In this document: piece after piece, positions 1 to 7,080 of the stretch
Layout: each line of letters starts with the position of its first letter
How positions within the stretch are numbered: the first letter of the stretch is position 1
NCBI GenBank assembly: GCA_026389975.1
Contig: JAPLGV010000270.1
Span: forward strand, 1 to 10,618
Length of the DNA stretch: 10,618 nt
DNA from: Chloroflexota bacterium
Lineage (GTDB): Bacteria; Chloroflexota; Anaerolineae; Anaerolineales; Villigracilaceae
Direction of reading: 5' to 3'
Program-made: the position numbers and the translations under genes
Notes under the pieces: model-generated
The model's database searches: none
What the model saw: the letters and a program-made list of their open reading frames with translations, nothing else
Told to the model about the DNA's origin: nothing

Positions 1-1
1 C

Positions 2-892
2 AGCAAAATCCTGGGCGATGATGTTGAGCAGACAGCCGAAGGTGACTGCAAAATTGCAAAAGGTACTGCTCCCGACCGCTTCATCAGCCTCTATGATACC
101 GAAATGCGGCATGGACGCAAAAGTGCCTCCAAAAAGTTCAACGGGTATAAGGTTTCCATTAGCACGGATCAAGCCAGCGAGTTAATTCTTGACATCGAAG
201 ACCTGTCTGCGCCACTGGGCGATGGACAAGACCTGCTGCCTGCGATTGAACGGGTGGAAGAACACGTTGGCGTCACCGTTGAGCGCGCCATTGTTGATGG
301 CGCTTATGGTTCTGGCAAGAACCGCGCTGCCTGCGCGGAACGTCCGAACAATCCAATTGACCTGCTCTCACCCATGCGCCGTCCCAACGACCCCGAAGTA
401 GACAAATCCGCCTTCAGCATTGATAACCAGGCTCAAACCGCTACCTGCCCCAAAGGCCAAACCGTCTCCGCCAAGAGCGTCGAGACCGACGAGCAGGAGC
501 GCACTGCCTTCACCTTTGTTTTCGAGCGCACTATTTGCGAAAAGTGTCCCTTGTTCACTCGCTGCGTCCGCAGCAAAACAACCGGACGCACCGTGAACAC
601 TTCCTTCTTCGAAAATTATCTGCGAGAAGCACGGCAACGCCAAGAGACCGACGAGTTCAAACAACTCTATCGTCTACGGCCGCGTATCGAAGGCAAGCAA
701 GCTCAACTGGTTTCTCATGGCTTGCGCAAGACACGCTATATCGGAAAAGCCAAACGTCGCTCACAGCGGCTCTGGTTGGCTACCGCGGTAAACCTGAAAC
801 GCATGTTCAAGTTGGCTGAAATCCGCGACCAATACCTGGTCGCCATCCCAACGCCTGTGCACGAGGTGAAAATGACTGCTTTTGCGGTGTAA
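2..892 (+). CDS. IS1182-family transposase, C-terminal part (5' end outside window)
   Basis: The frame is open from base 2, so the ATG at 104 is internal, not the start. About 296 residues are visible. Family features are EMRHGRKSASKKFNGYK at the beginning of the catalytic core; IVDGAYGSGKNRA, where the Asp is probably one of the DDE metal-binding residues; a small Cys cluster (ICEKCPLFTRC) of the insert domain; and RLRPRIEGKQAQL, whose Glu is the likely last catalytic residue. The tail, with the GLRKTRYIGKAKRR and LWLATAVNLKRMF motifs, is the usual C-terminus of these DDE transposases. It would cut and join the ends of its own element. The visible part has no frameshift or stop, so the element may have been active recently. 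The family call is confident; N-terminal integrity is unknown. Confidence 0.85.
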   Translation, partial: SKILGDDVEQTAEGDCKIAKGTAPDRFISLYDTEMRHGRKSASKKFNGYKVSISTDQASELILDIEDLSAPLGDGQDLLPAIERVEEHVGVTVERAIVDGAYGSGKNRAACAERPNNPIDLLSPMRRPNDPEVDKSAFSIDNQAQTATCPKGQTVSAKSVETDEQERTAFTFVFERTICEKCPLFTRCVRSKTTGRTVNTSFFENYLREARQRQETDEFKQLYRLRPRIEGKQAQLVSHGLRKTRYIGKAKRRSQRLWLATAVNLKRMFKLAEIRDQYLVAIPTPVHEVKMTAFAV

Positions 893-1004
893 AAATATTC
901 GCAATAGGCAAACTCCTGCCGTGTAAATACTAATCTGGTGGCAATTTGCCCGGCCTTTCGTGCCTTCTGACACTTTCCTTGTCGGTTGGTAAGGTTCAAG
1001 TTCG

Positions 1005-1022
1005 CCCCACAATGGGGTTTTT
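1005..1022 (+). terminator. Probable intrinsic terminator at IS right end
   Basis: CCCCA (1005-1009), a 3-base loop and TGGGG (1013-1017) form a perfect 5-bp stem directly followed by TTTTT (1018-1022). It lies about 110 bases after the transposase stop and next to the element's end. It could stop transposase transcription, or be part of the terminal structure of the element. The stem is short, so confidence is moderate. Confidence 0.45.
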
Positions 1023-1263
1023 CAAAGCACTCCTAGAAGAGTTCCAACCAGCCAAAGGCAGGTGGGAATCCCAATGGTGATAACCCGGAAAATGATCAAA
1101 TACTTCCCCCATTTACTCATCGTTTGTTTTACTTCAGCCTCCCGCCAGAACTCTTCCGGCACAGGCATGCTGATGCCGCAATACTGGCAGCGCAGCGTGT
1201 GCTCCGGGCCGCCGGTATATTCCAGCGCCGCACCGCAACCCGTAAAATTAAAGTTTGTGCCAT
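1022..1263 (-). pseudogene. Small zinc-ribbon membrane protein, apparent 1-base deletion and IS-replaced C-terminus
   Basis: The open frame encodes FTGCGAALEYTGG, then LRCQYCG, a charged linker and a hydrophobic helix (KYLIIFRVITIGIPTCLWLV) ending at 1022. The best start is the ATG at 1263-1261, preceded by AAAGGAAA four bases upstream, but that ATG is one frame off. It reads MAQTLI and would join as MAQTLICTGCGAALEY if one base were restored in the T-run at about 1244-1247. That repair recreates a CxxC pair facing CQYC, a normal four-Cys zinc ribbon. The last residues and stop codon fall in the probable terminal repeat of the adjacent insertion sequence, so the original C-terminus may be lost. 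Function unknown; such proteins are usually small membrane-anchored zinc-ribbon proteins. The gene lies just after an ABC ATPase remnant on the same strand. Confidence 0.6.
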
Positions 1264-1281
1264 AATATTTCCTTTTGTTAG

Positions 1282-1518
1282 TCAAGCGAACAATGCAGAC
1301 GCCCACCCGCAGGCGGGACTCCCGGCCAGCAACACCTCACCCGAATCCGGTTGCAGCAGGCCGCACAGCATATTGATGGAGGTAGTCTTGTCAGCCCCGT
1401 TTGGGCCGAGCAAACCGAAAACCTCGCCGCGCCGGACTTGCAGGGTGAGGCCGTCCACGGCGGTCAGGCTGCCGCAGTGTTGGGTCAGGTTATGGGTTTG
1501 AATTGCAATGTCGGTCAT
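1282..1518 (-). pseudogene. ABC transporter ATP-binding protein, N-terminal remnant
   Basis: The 78-residue frame is the beginning of an ABC-2-type ATPase: MTDIAIQTHNLTQHCGSLTAVDG, then a Walker A loop, then INMLCGLLQPDSGEVLLAG. After about residue 66 the similarity stops and the frame runs into unrelated sequence (SPACGWASALFA). The Q-loop, signature, Walker B and switch regions, normally another 150 to 230 residues, are absent. The Walker A reads GPNGADKTT instead of GPNGAGKTT; the Gly to Asp change is one transition and would be expected to damage nucleotide binding. No partner permease is present in the window. This is a truncated, inactive remnant. Its break point lies about 20 bases before the zinc-ribbon start, next to a CCCGC/GCGGG mini-palindrome (1306-1317). 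Confidence 0.8.
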
Positions 1519-1581
1519 AGGTTTAAAGGATTCCTGCTTTCAGCGGGCTTAGCCTGCCGTGAGCATAAAATCTTGATAGGT

Positions 1582-2142
1582 TTATCTGGTCATGGCGATA
1601 ACAATCAGGATGATAAGGATGATGGAGATGGGCGTCCACACCCAGGACAATCCGCCGGGGTCCGATGCGCCGTTCCCGATCCCCACCGGGCGGATACGCA
1701 GGAGAGGCATTTCAGCCGTTTTACGCAGCAGTTCATCATCGGTTACCTTAAATGGATTGAAGCCTTCCAAAAAACCTGCAAAACCGGCATTCTGCAGTAT
1801 CTTGCGCAGGACGATCCTTCTTTCCTCCATGTCGGTAACGTCCTCGACCGCCCCAAAGAGGGGACCACTGGGGAGAATAGCTTCGACCTCCCGTGTGATG
1901 GTCATGTTGCGGTACCAGTCCGTGAGGCGCCCCCAGCCAGCCATGCAGTAGACATTTCCTTTATGGATGGCGTAATTGACCGGCGCATAACGAACTTTGC
2001 CGGTCTTTCTGCCGACCGTTTTCAAGACCATGATATAACCGGTTACGCTGTTTCCGATGAACGGTCCAAAACCGAGACGGAACATCGGGGTCATGAATAA
2101 CTTGTTAAAAAGCCAAAAACTTCGGTGCCCTAAGCTGGACAT
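1582..2142 (-). CDS. Deazaflavin-dependent (DUF385/Ddn-like) reductase with C-terminal membrane helix
   Basis: The 186-residue protein contains MVLKTVGRKTGKVRYAPVNY (about 38-57), the hallmark strand-turn of the deazaflavin-dependent nitroreductase/DUF385 family, then GNVYCMAGWGRLTDWYRNM and a VEAIL strand. This split beta-barrel fold binds F420-type deazaflavin, or in some members flavin or heme, so the substrate here is undefined. The frame could start at 2214, but the ATG at 2142 has AAGGAGG at ideal spacing, and the upstream 24 residues are unlike the family, so 2142 is chosen. Unusually, the C-terminus is a clear transmembrane helix (WVWTPISIILIILIVIAMTR, about 167-186) after a G/D/P linker, suggesting the enzyme is tail-anchored and may work on membrane quinones or lipophilic compounds (inference). 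It appears intact and has its own promoter region, divergent from a lipoprotein gene. Confidence 0.85.
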   Translation of the reverse strand: MSSLGHRSFWLFNKLFMTPMFRLGFGPFIGNSVTGYIMVLKTVGRKTGKVRYAPVNYAIHKGNVYCMAGWGRLTDWYRNMTITREVEAILPSGPLFGAVEDVTDMEERRIVLRKILQNAGFAGFLEGFNPFKVTDDELLRKTAEMPLLRIRPVGIGNGASDPGGLSWVWTPISIILIILIVIAMTR

Positions 2143-2147
2143 ATTTT

Positions 2148-2154
2148 CCTCCTT
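2148..2154 (-). promoter_or_regulatory. Strong Shine-Dalgarno deciding the reductase start
   Basis: AAGGAGG on the minus strand sits five bases before the ATG at 2142. It selects this start over the in-frame ATG at 2214. Confidence 0.8.
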
Positions 2155-2173
2155 CGGATGGAGATCTTGCGAT

Positions 2174-2202
2174 AGTATATATTGAGTTGAATGATATGGG
2201 AA
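2174..2202 (-). promoter_or_regulatory. Candidate promoter of the reductase gene
   Basis: On the minus strand TATACT (2179-2174) matches the -10 consensus at five of six positions. With a 17-base spacer the -35 would be TTCCCA (2202-2197), four of six. Transcription would start near 2167, giving a leader of about 25 bases. Confidence 0.4.
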
Positions 2203-2250
2203 TAGACCTCCCAATATTACCTTTAAGAGCGATAGATACTGGGACTAATA

Positions 2251-2259
2251 TGATATAAA
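2251..2259 (+). promoter_or_regulatory. Candidate extended -10 promoter of the lipoprotein gene
   Basis: TGATATAAA is an extended -10 element (TG, one base, then TATAAA), 32 bases before the ATG at 2292. No good -35 box is visible at 17 to 18 bases upstream, which is tolerable for extended -10 promoters. Confidence 0.4.
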
Positions 2260-2291
2260 ATCCTGTTATCTTTAGCCAAAGAGAGAAAACT

Positions 2292-3333
2292 ATGGCAAAG
2301 AAAGAATTATCACTTCGCTTGCTTTGTGCAACGGCCGTCGCGGGATTTGCCCTGTCCTCCTGTGTGCCTGCCACCCCTGCCATTGGCGGAATCGTGCAGG
2401 GAGCCATCTATGGTGACTTGAACAGCAGCGGCGCCATTGACCCGGGAGAAGGTGTCCTGGAAGATGCGGAAGTGACCCTGGCCGAATACGGTCCGAACCA
2501 GACCCAGGGCACGGCTGCGGACGGCTGCGAACGGATTATTCAACTTCACCGACCTGCCGGAAGGCACCTTCTATGTCTCGGTCGCCAATGCTGGTTGGAT
2601 CTTCTCCGGCTCATATCCGGCACTCACCTACCCCGTCCTGGTCGCTTCGAACCCGGACCTTCCGACTTCCTTCAGCCTGTTCATGGCTCCGGTCATGGAC
2701 TTCATTCCCTCTGATACTCCAACTCCTCTTGTCCGAACAGATACGCCGACGGCGGCACCCAGCCCTACTTCGGCCACGCCAATGGTTACACCAATAGCGG
2801 ATGCCGCCAACTGCCGCTTTGGTCCAAGGACTGGATTTTCCTAGGTGGGCGGACTAGCTGTCGGCAGCACGGTTCCCATCCATGCCACCATTGCTGGTCA
2901 ATATTGGTGGAAGATCGAAAGTCCGCAAAACCCCGGAACCTTTTGCTGGGTATCCGCGATTGTAACCAACACATTCGGTGACCTCTCGCTGCTGCCGATT
3001 GTGCCCATCCTCACCGGCCTGGTTACCGCCGTGGCTGTCACGACCCCGCCAGTCGTCCATGGTTACTGCAGTGGACCAAATGCAACCAGTTTCAACGCCA
3101 TCCTTACGACCAATGGCCCGGTGACAGTGCTATGGCATTTTGAAATTTACGATGCTGGCGGAACATGGCTTAACTCCACCGCAGACCAGCCGATGGTCTT
3201 TGCTGCGGCGGGTTCCCAGGTGTTTGTGTCAGATGCCTATAAACGAGATTGCGGTAGTTACGTAGTGAAGATGGTTACTACCTGCGCGAATGACATGCCT
3301 GGTCAGGCAAGTTGCGCAGAAGTGCAACCTTAA
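2292..3333 (+). pseudogene. Secreted lipoprotein with SD-repeat-like and bacterial SH3 domains, broken by frameshift and stop
   Basis: The start MAKKELSLRLLCATAVAGFA leads to a lipobox LSSC with Cys24 as the probable lipidated residue, so the product would be exported and membrane-anchored. Next comes a Cna-B/SdrD-like domain (GAIYGDLNSSGAIDPGEGV ... LFNFTDLPEGTFYVSV), a Thr/Pro-rich linker, a bacterial SH3-like domain (ANCRFGP ... WWKIESPQNPGTFCWVSA) and a C-terminal beta domain with two conserved Cys-containing stretches (VHGYCSG, YKRDCGSY). The reading frame shifts from the 2292 frame to the next one at the 2511-2530 tandem repeat. It then hits TAG at 2842-2844 inside the SH3 domain, between GPRTGFS and VGGLAVGS; both flanks clearly belong to one domain. 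Repaired, the protein is about 345 residues. The architecture is common in Anaerolineae surface proteins; ligand unknown. It is either a pseudogene or a victim of sequence errors. It ends 34 bases from the convergent exporter gene. Confidence 0.8.
2511..2530 (+). repeat. 10-bp imperfect tandem duplication at lipoprotein frameshift
   Basis: ACGGCTGCGG (2511-2520) is followed at once by ACGGCTGCGA (2521-2530), nine of ten identical. Ten bases shift the frame by one, which is exactly the shift needed to join the upstream TLAEYGPNQTQGTA part to the downstream NGLFNFTDLPEG part. A one-base insertion nearby is the alternative. Confidence 0.8.
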
Positions 3334-3367
3334 CAATAAAACTAAACCCCCATCTTCTTCCTGGATC

Positions 3368-5180
3368 TTATTCCTGGAACCCCGTCTGGTAAAGGTTGTA
3401 ATACATTCCCTGATTCTCCAGCAGTTCAGTGTGTGTGCCCTGCTCAATGATTCTGCCGTCATGGATGACCACAATCCGGTCGGCATTGGTGATCGTGGAC
3501 AGACGATGCGCAATTACAAAGGATGTGCGTCCTTTCAGCAGCCGCGCCAGGGCTTTTTGAATGATCTGCTCGGTCTGTGTATCCACCGACGAAGTGGCCT
3601 CATCCAGGATGAGAATGCGCGGGTCAGCCAGCAGAGCGCGCGCAAAGGAAAGCAGTTGCCGCTGACCCACGGAGAGCATCACGCCCCCCTCCTCGACCGA
3701 AGTCTCGTAGCCTTTGCGCAAATTGACGATGAAGTCGTGCGCCCCAACTGCTTTCGCTGCGGTTTCGACCTCGGCATCTGTGGCTGCCAGCCGCCCGAAG
3801 CGGATATTCTCCGCCACCGTCCCGTTGAACAAGAACGGGTCCTGTAATACCACGCCCATCTGCCGCCGCAGGGAAGCCTGCGTCACTGAACACAGGTCAT
3901 GACCGTCTACCAGGATACAGCCTTCGGTCGGGTCGTGGAAGCGGGAAAGCAGTTTGACCATGGTGGTCTTGCCCGCCCCGGTCTCTCCGACCAGGGCCAC
4001 GGTCTCGCCCGGGCGGATGTGCAGGTCAATGTCGGACAGGATGGGCGCTGGGTCATCCGAGTAATGGAACGAGACGTGCTCGAAGGTTACCTCGCCCTGG
4101 ATGACCGGTAACTCCCTTGCCTGCGGAGCGTCCTGGACCTCGACCGGCGTATCCAAAAGCCCCATAATGCGTTCCCAGCCGATCATCGTCGACTGGAGCG
4201 AGTCGTACCGGCGACTCAAGTCGCGAATGGGTTCGAAGAATCGATCAATGTACAGGATGAACGCTACCAGAACGCCGGCAGTTATGGTCTGACCAAGCAC
4301 CGCCGTCCCGCCGAGCCAGACCACCAGGCGGGTGGCCATTGCCCCAGGCAATTGCCCCGAGTATGTCCACGCTGGGACTGAACACGGACGAGATGCGAGC
4401 CGTGGCAATCGCCCGCTCGAGGTGGTAGCGGTTGACGTAGTCCCGGAAGTGTTCATAGTTCTGCTTCTGCCGGGAGAAGGCCTGAACGACCCGCACGCCG
4501 TTCACGTTCTCGGCCAGTACCGAGTTCACCCAGGAAATGGCGGCGCGCACTTTACGGTAGGCGGCACGTGAAGCGCGCCGAAAGAGGATGGTAATGAGTA
4601 CCATGATGGGCAGGACGCTGAAGGTGAGCAGCGCCAGGCGCACGTTCATATCCAGCATCACGAAAATGATCAGTGCAAGGGTGAAAACGTCCCGGGCGAT
4701 GGCCAGCACAGCCCAGGTCATAAAGTCCCGCAGTGTCTCCACGTCGTTGATGGCCCGCGTGATGACACGTCCGACTGAGTAGCGACTGTAGAAGCCGAGC
4801 GAGAGTTCCTGGAGATGAGTGAAAAGCTTCTTGCGCAAATCATAGATGATGGACTGCCCGACCCAGGCCATGATATTGACCCGGTAGTAGGTGCCGACCC
4901 ATTGGACCACAGAGACAGCCAAATAGGCCAGAATAGTGTAGCGCAAGATAACAGCGTTGCCGGCGTTGAGACCGCTGTCAATGGCAATTTTGACAAAGTA
5001 AGGCCCCGCCACTGATGCGGCGGAAGCGATGAGCATAAGCAAAGCGGACAGGATCAGCCGCCCCGCGTAGGGACGGGTGAATGCAATCAACCGTTTGGCG
5101 GTCTGCGGGTTAACGCCCTTGTCGTATAGTTCTTCGGACTGGGTAACGTAGGTGGGTGGGGTAATGGTAGTGGTAGCCAT
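3368..5180 (-). pseudogene. ABC exporter half-transporter, second subunit, frameshifted in the membrane domain
   Basis: The upstream piece (5180 to about 4350) gives residues 1 to about 278: cytoplasmic start, transmembrane helices (about 41-60, 80-95, 155-195) and coupling regions. The downstream piece (to 3368) gives LVVWLGG, the last helices (TITAGVLVAFILYIDRFF) and a full ATPase domain: Walker A GETGAGKTT, signature LSVGQ, Walker B ILILDEAT with the catalytic Glu, D-loop SSVD and switch His in VIAHRLST. The two frames meet at the 4333-4358 duplication. Removing 13 bases gives exactly 600 codons including stop and the continuous reading LGAIATRLVVWLGG, the usual family length and spacing. 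As written, the membrane domain ends early and the ATPase is untranslated. It is the last gene of the marR unit, 16 bases after the first exporter gene, and would be the catalytically competent partner of a drug or lipid exporter. Confidence 0.85.
4333..4358 (-). repeat. 13-bp imperfect tandem duplication at exporter frameshift
   Basis: On the coding (minus) strand GGGGCAATTGCCT (4358-4346) is followed directly by GGGGCAATGGCCA (4345-4333), 11 of 13 identical. Thirteen bases shift the frame by one and account precisely for the break between the two halves of the gene. Confidence 0.85.
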
Positions 5181-5196
5181 AGTTGTTTAACTCTAA

Positions 5197-7047
5197 TTAC
5201 GATAACGTCCGGTCCGACGTGCGGCGGTCTTTGATGGCCTCGCGTTCCCGTTCGCGAAAGAAGAGTTCCTCGTCCACTTCGGTCTCTTCGATGAAACGGT
5301 TTTGCTGGCTCAACTGCAAGTCGTGGATTTCCTTGTACAACCCGCCCTGGGACAGTAACTCGTCGTGCCTGCCGCGTTGGACGATGCGGCCATCGGCCAT
5401 GACCAGGATCAGGTCCGCCCGGCGGACGGTGGCCAGGCGGTGCGCGATCACGAACGTGGTGCGGCCTTCCATCAGCCGGTCGAGCGCCTCCTGGATGAGC
5501 CGTTCCGTCTGGGTATCCACGGAGGAAGTCGAGTCGTCCAGGATAAGGATGCGCGGGTTCATCAACAGGGCGCGCGCAATCGCAATCCGTTGGCGCTGGC
5601 CGCCGGAAAGCGTCACGCCCCGCTCGCCGACCAGCGTCTCGTAACCTTCGGTAAACTTGACAATGAAATCGTGCGCTTGGGCCGCTTTCGCCGCTGCGAA
5701 AATCTCCTCGTCGGTGGCCTCGGAGCGGCCATAACGGATGTTCTCGCGGATGGTGTCGGAGAAGAGCAGCGAGGTCTGGAGCACGATGCCGATCTGCCGC
5801 CGCAGGGACACGAGTTCCGCCTGGCGCACATCTACGCCATCCACCAGCACCGCGCCGTCAGTCACGTCGTAGAAGCGCGGGATGAGATTAACCAGCGAGG
5901 TCTTGCCAGAACCAGTCTGCCCGATCAGGGCGATGAGCTGATTCGGCTTGACGGACAGGTCAATGCCGAAAAGAGCGTCAATCTTTTCGTCCTGGTAGCG
6001 CAGGGAAACGCCGCGGAATTCCACGCGGCCGCTCAGGGTCCCGAGCGCTGCGGCTCCCGCCGGGGATTGGATCTCCGGCTCGTGGTCCAAAATTTCCAGC
6101 ACCCGTTGTGCCCCGGCTTCGGACTCTCCCAGCGCGTTGACCAGCCAGGCCAACTGCTGTACCGGTCCCGAAAGCATTAGCAGGTAGGCGTTGAAGGCCA
6201 CAAAGGCACCCAGCGTCAACGTCCCGTCGATGACCCGCAGGCCCCCGAGCCAGAGGATGATGACCATCGAGATGCCGGTCAAGATGGTGCCCATCGTGAT
6301 GAGCAGGTTGGTGGTGGGCATGACCTTCGACCATTCGCCAAGGACCTTGACGCGTGCCTTGAAATAGGAGCGGTTGATCTGGTCGAAACGGTCAATCTCG
6401 TGCGGCTCACGGGCGAAGGCGCGCACCACCTGGGCCCCCGACACGTTCTCCTGCAACTGGGCCGAGAGGTCGCCGAGGGTGTTGTCCACGTCGTAAAAGA
6501 GACGGGTGATGCGCTGGCCGAAGTCGGTCGTCATCATGACCATTGGGACGAGCGGCAGGAGGACGATGACTGCCAGCCAGGGGTTGCGGGCAACCAGAAT
6601 GGTCACTACGCCGACCGAGAGCACGCCCAACTGGACGATCTGGACCAGGCTATCTCCCGCAAAGGACTGGACGGCGCGCACGTCTTCGATGCAGCGGTTG
6701 ATCAACTGGCCGGTGGTGCTGTGGTCGTGATAGGTGAAGGGCAGGTACTGGATGCGGTCGTACATGGCGTTGCGCAGGTCGTAGCCCACGTGCGCCCCGA
6801 TCCATTCGGTCAGGTAGCGCTGGCCCAGGTTCAGGACGGCCGTGCCCGCGCCGATGCCAACTAGGATCAGCGCCGAGCGGACCAGGAATGCGGTTGCCCC
6901 GGCTTTCAAGCCCTGGTCAATCACGCCCTGGATGATTTGCGGCACCACCAGCGAGAGACCGGTCATGCTCAACAGGATGAGCATGTTGAGCATGAGTTGC
7001 CAGAGATATGGTTTGAGATAGGCGCGTAGTTCGAAGAGATGTTTCAT
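5197..7047 (-). CDS. ABC exporter half-transporter, first subunit (degenerate Walker B), 616 aa
   Basis: This is an intact multidrug-type ABC half-transporter: an N-terminal membrane domain with about six helices (roughly 17-40, 55-73, 132-152, 155-172, 246-268, 278-296), then an ATPase domain from about 340. Motifs are Walker A GQTGSGKTS (376-384), Q-loop Gln424, the TLVGERG X-loop (471-477) marking exporters, signature LSGGQ (480-484), Walker B ILILDD (500-505), D-loop SSVD and switch His536. The second acidic residue of Walker B is Asp505 instead of the catalytic Glu, as in degenerate subunits of heterodimeric exporters such as the TM287/288 type. A charged 30-residue tail (EETEVDEELFFREREREA) follows. 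It lies 33 bases after marR and 16 before its partner, so the two probably form one pump for amphiphilic compounds. No Shine-Dalgarno is visible; the bases before ATG are pyrimidine-rich (TCTCTCCCTC). The substrate is unknown. Confidence 0.92.
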   Translation of the reverse strand: MKHLFELRAYLKPYLWQLMLNMLILLSMTGLSLVVPQIIQGVIDQGLKAGATAFLVRSALILVGIGAGTAVLNLGQRYLTEWIGAHVGYDLRNAMYDRIQYLPFTYHDHSTTGQLINRCIEDVRAVQSFAGDSLVQIVQLGVLSVGVVTILVARNPWLAVIVLLPLVPMVMMTTDFGQRITRLFYDVDNTLGDLSAQLQENVSGAQVVRAFAREPHEIDRFDQINRSYFKARVKVLGEWSKVMPTTNLLITMGTILTGISMVIILWLGGLRVIDGTLTLGAFVAFNAYLLMLSGPVQQLAWLVNALGESEAGAQRVLEILDHEPEIQSPAGAAALGTLSGRVEFRGVSLRYQDEKIDALFGIDLSVKPNQLIALIGQTGSGKTSLVNLIPRFYDVTDGAVLVDGVDVRQAELVSLRRQIGIVLQTSLLFSDTIRENIRYGRSEATDEEIFAAAKAAQAHDFIVKFTEGYETLVGERGVTLSGGQRQRIAIARALLMNPRILILDDSTSSVDTQTERLIQEALDRLMEGRTTFVIAHRLATVRRADLILVMADGRIVQRGRHDELLSQGGLYKEIHDLQLSQQNRFIEETEVDEELFFREREREAIKDRRTSDRTLS

Positions 7048-7080
7048 GAGGGAGAGAGAATGGGGAATAGAGAATAGTGA

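Larger units (their letters stand above)
1..1031 (+). mobile_element. IS1182-type insertion sequence, right part only
   Basis: The element enters from the left window edge, so its left end and the start of its transposase are missing. It consists of the transposase coding region to 892, then about 130 bases of non-coding right end. The end near 1018-1031 contains GGGGTTTTTCAAAGCACTCC; a terminus with a run of T followed by TCAA is typical of this family as I know it. The exact boundary and any target duplication cannot be fixed without the left end, so the right coordinate is approximate. No other gene is visible in 893-1021. The element abuts the 3' end of a minus-strand zinc-ribbon gene, whose stop codon lies inside the probable terminal repeat. 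Confidence 0.6.

Noticed and set aside
1306..1317. CCCGC-AG-GCGGG palindrome as a terminator or attachment site
   Set aside because: Too short, no T-run after it and no matching copy seen in the window; noted only as a possible break-point repeat.
1519..1581. GCGGGCTTAGCCTGC inverted repeat
   Set aside because: Imperfect and very short arms with a mismatch; no T-run or context to support a function.
1351..2100. 249-residue plus-strand open frame
   Set aside because: It lies antisense to the reductase and ABC remnant, has no recognisable domain or ribosome site, and reads as a shadow of those genes.
2105..2407. 100-residue minus-strand open frame between reductase and lipoprotein
   Set aside because: It covers both starts and the promoter region and shows no family features; its hydrophobic stretch comes from AT-rich intergenic DNA.
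3334..3367. Bidirectional terminator between the convergent lipoprotein and exporter genes
   Set aside because: The 34 bases contain no convincing inverted repeat.
4245..4456. Two overlapping exporter genes in different frames
   Set aside because: The first ~40 residues of the downstream frame and the last ~30 of the upstream frame are nonsense; one frameshifted gene explains the motifs and length far better.
5365..6180. 271-residue plus-strand open frame
   Set aside because: Antisense to the ATPase domain of the first exporter gene; the minus strand has all ABC motifs and the plus frame has none.
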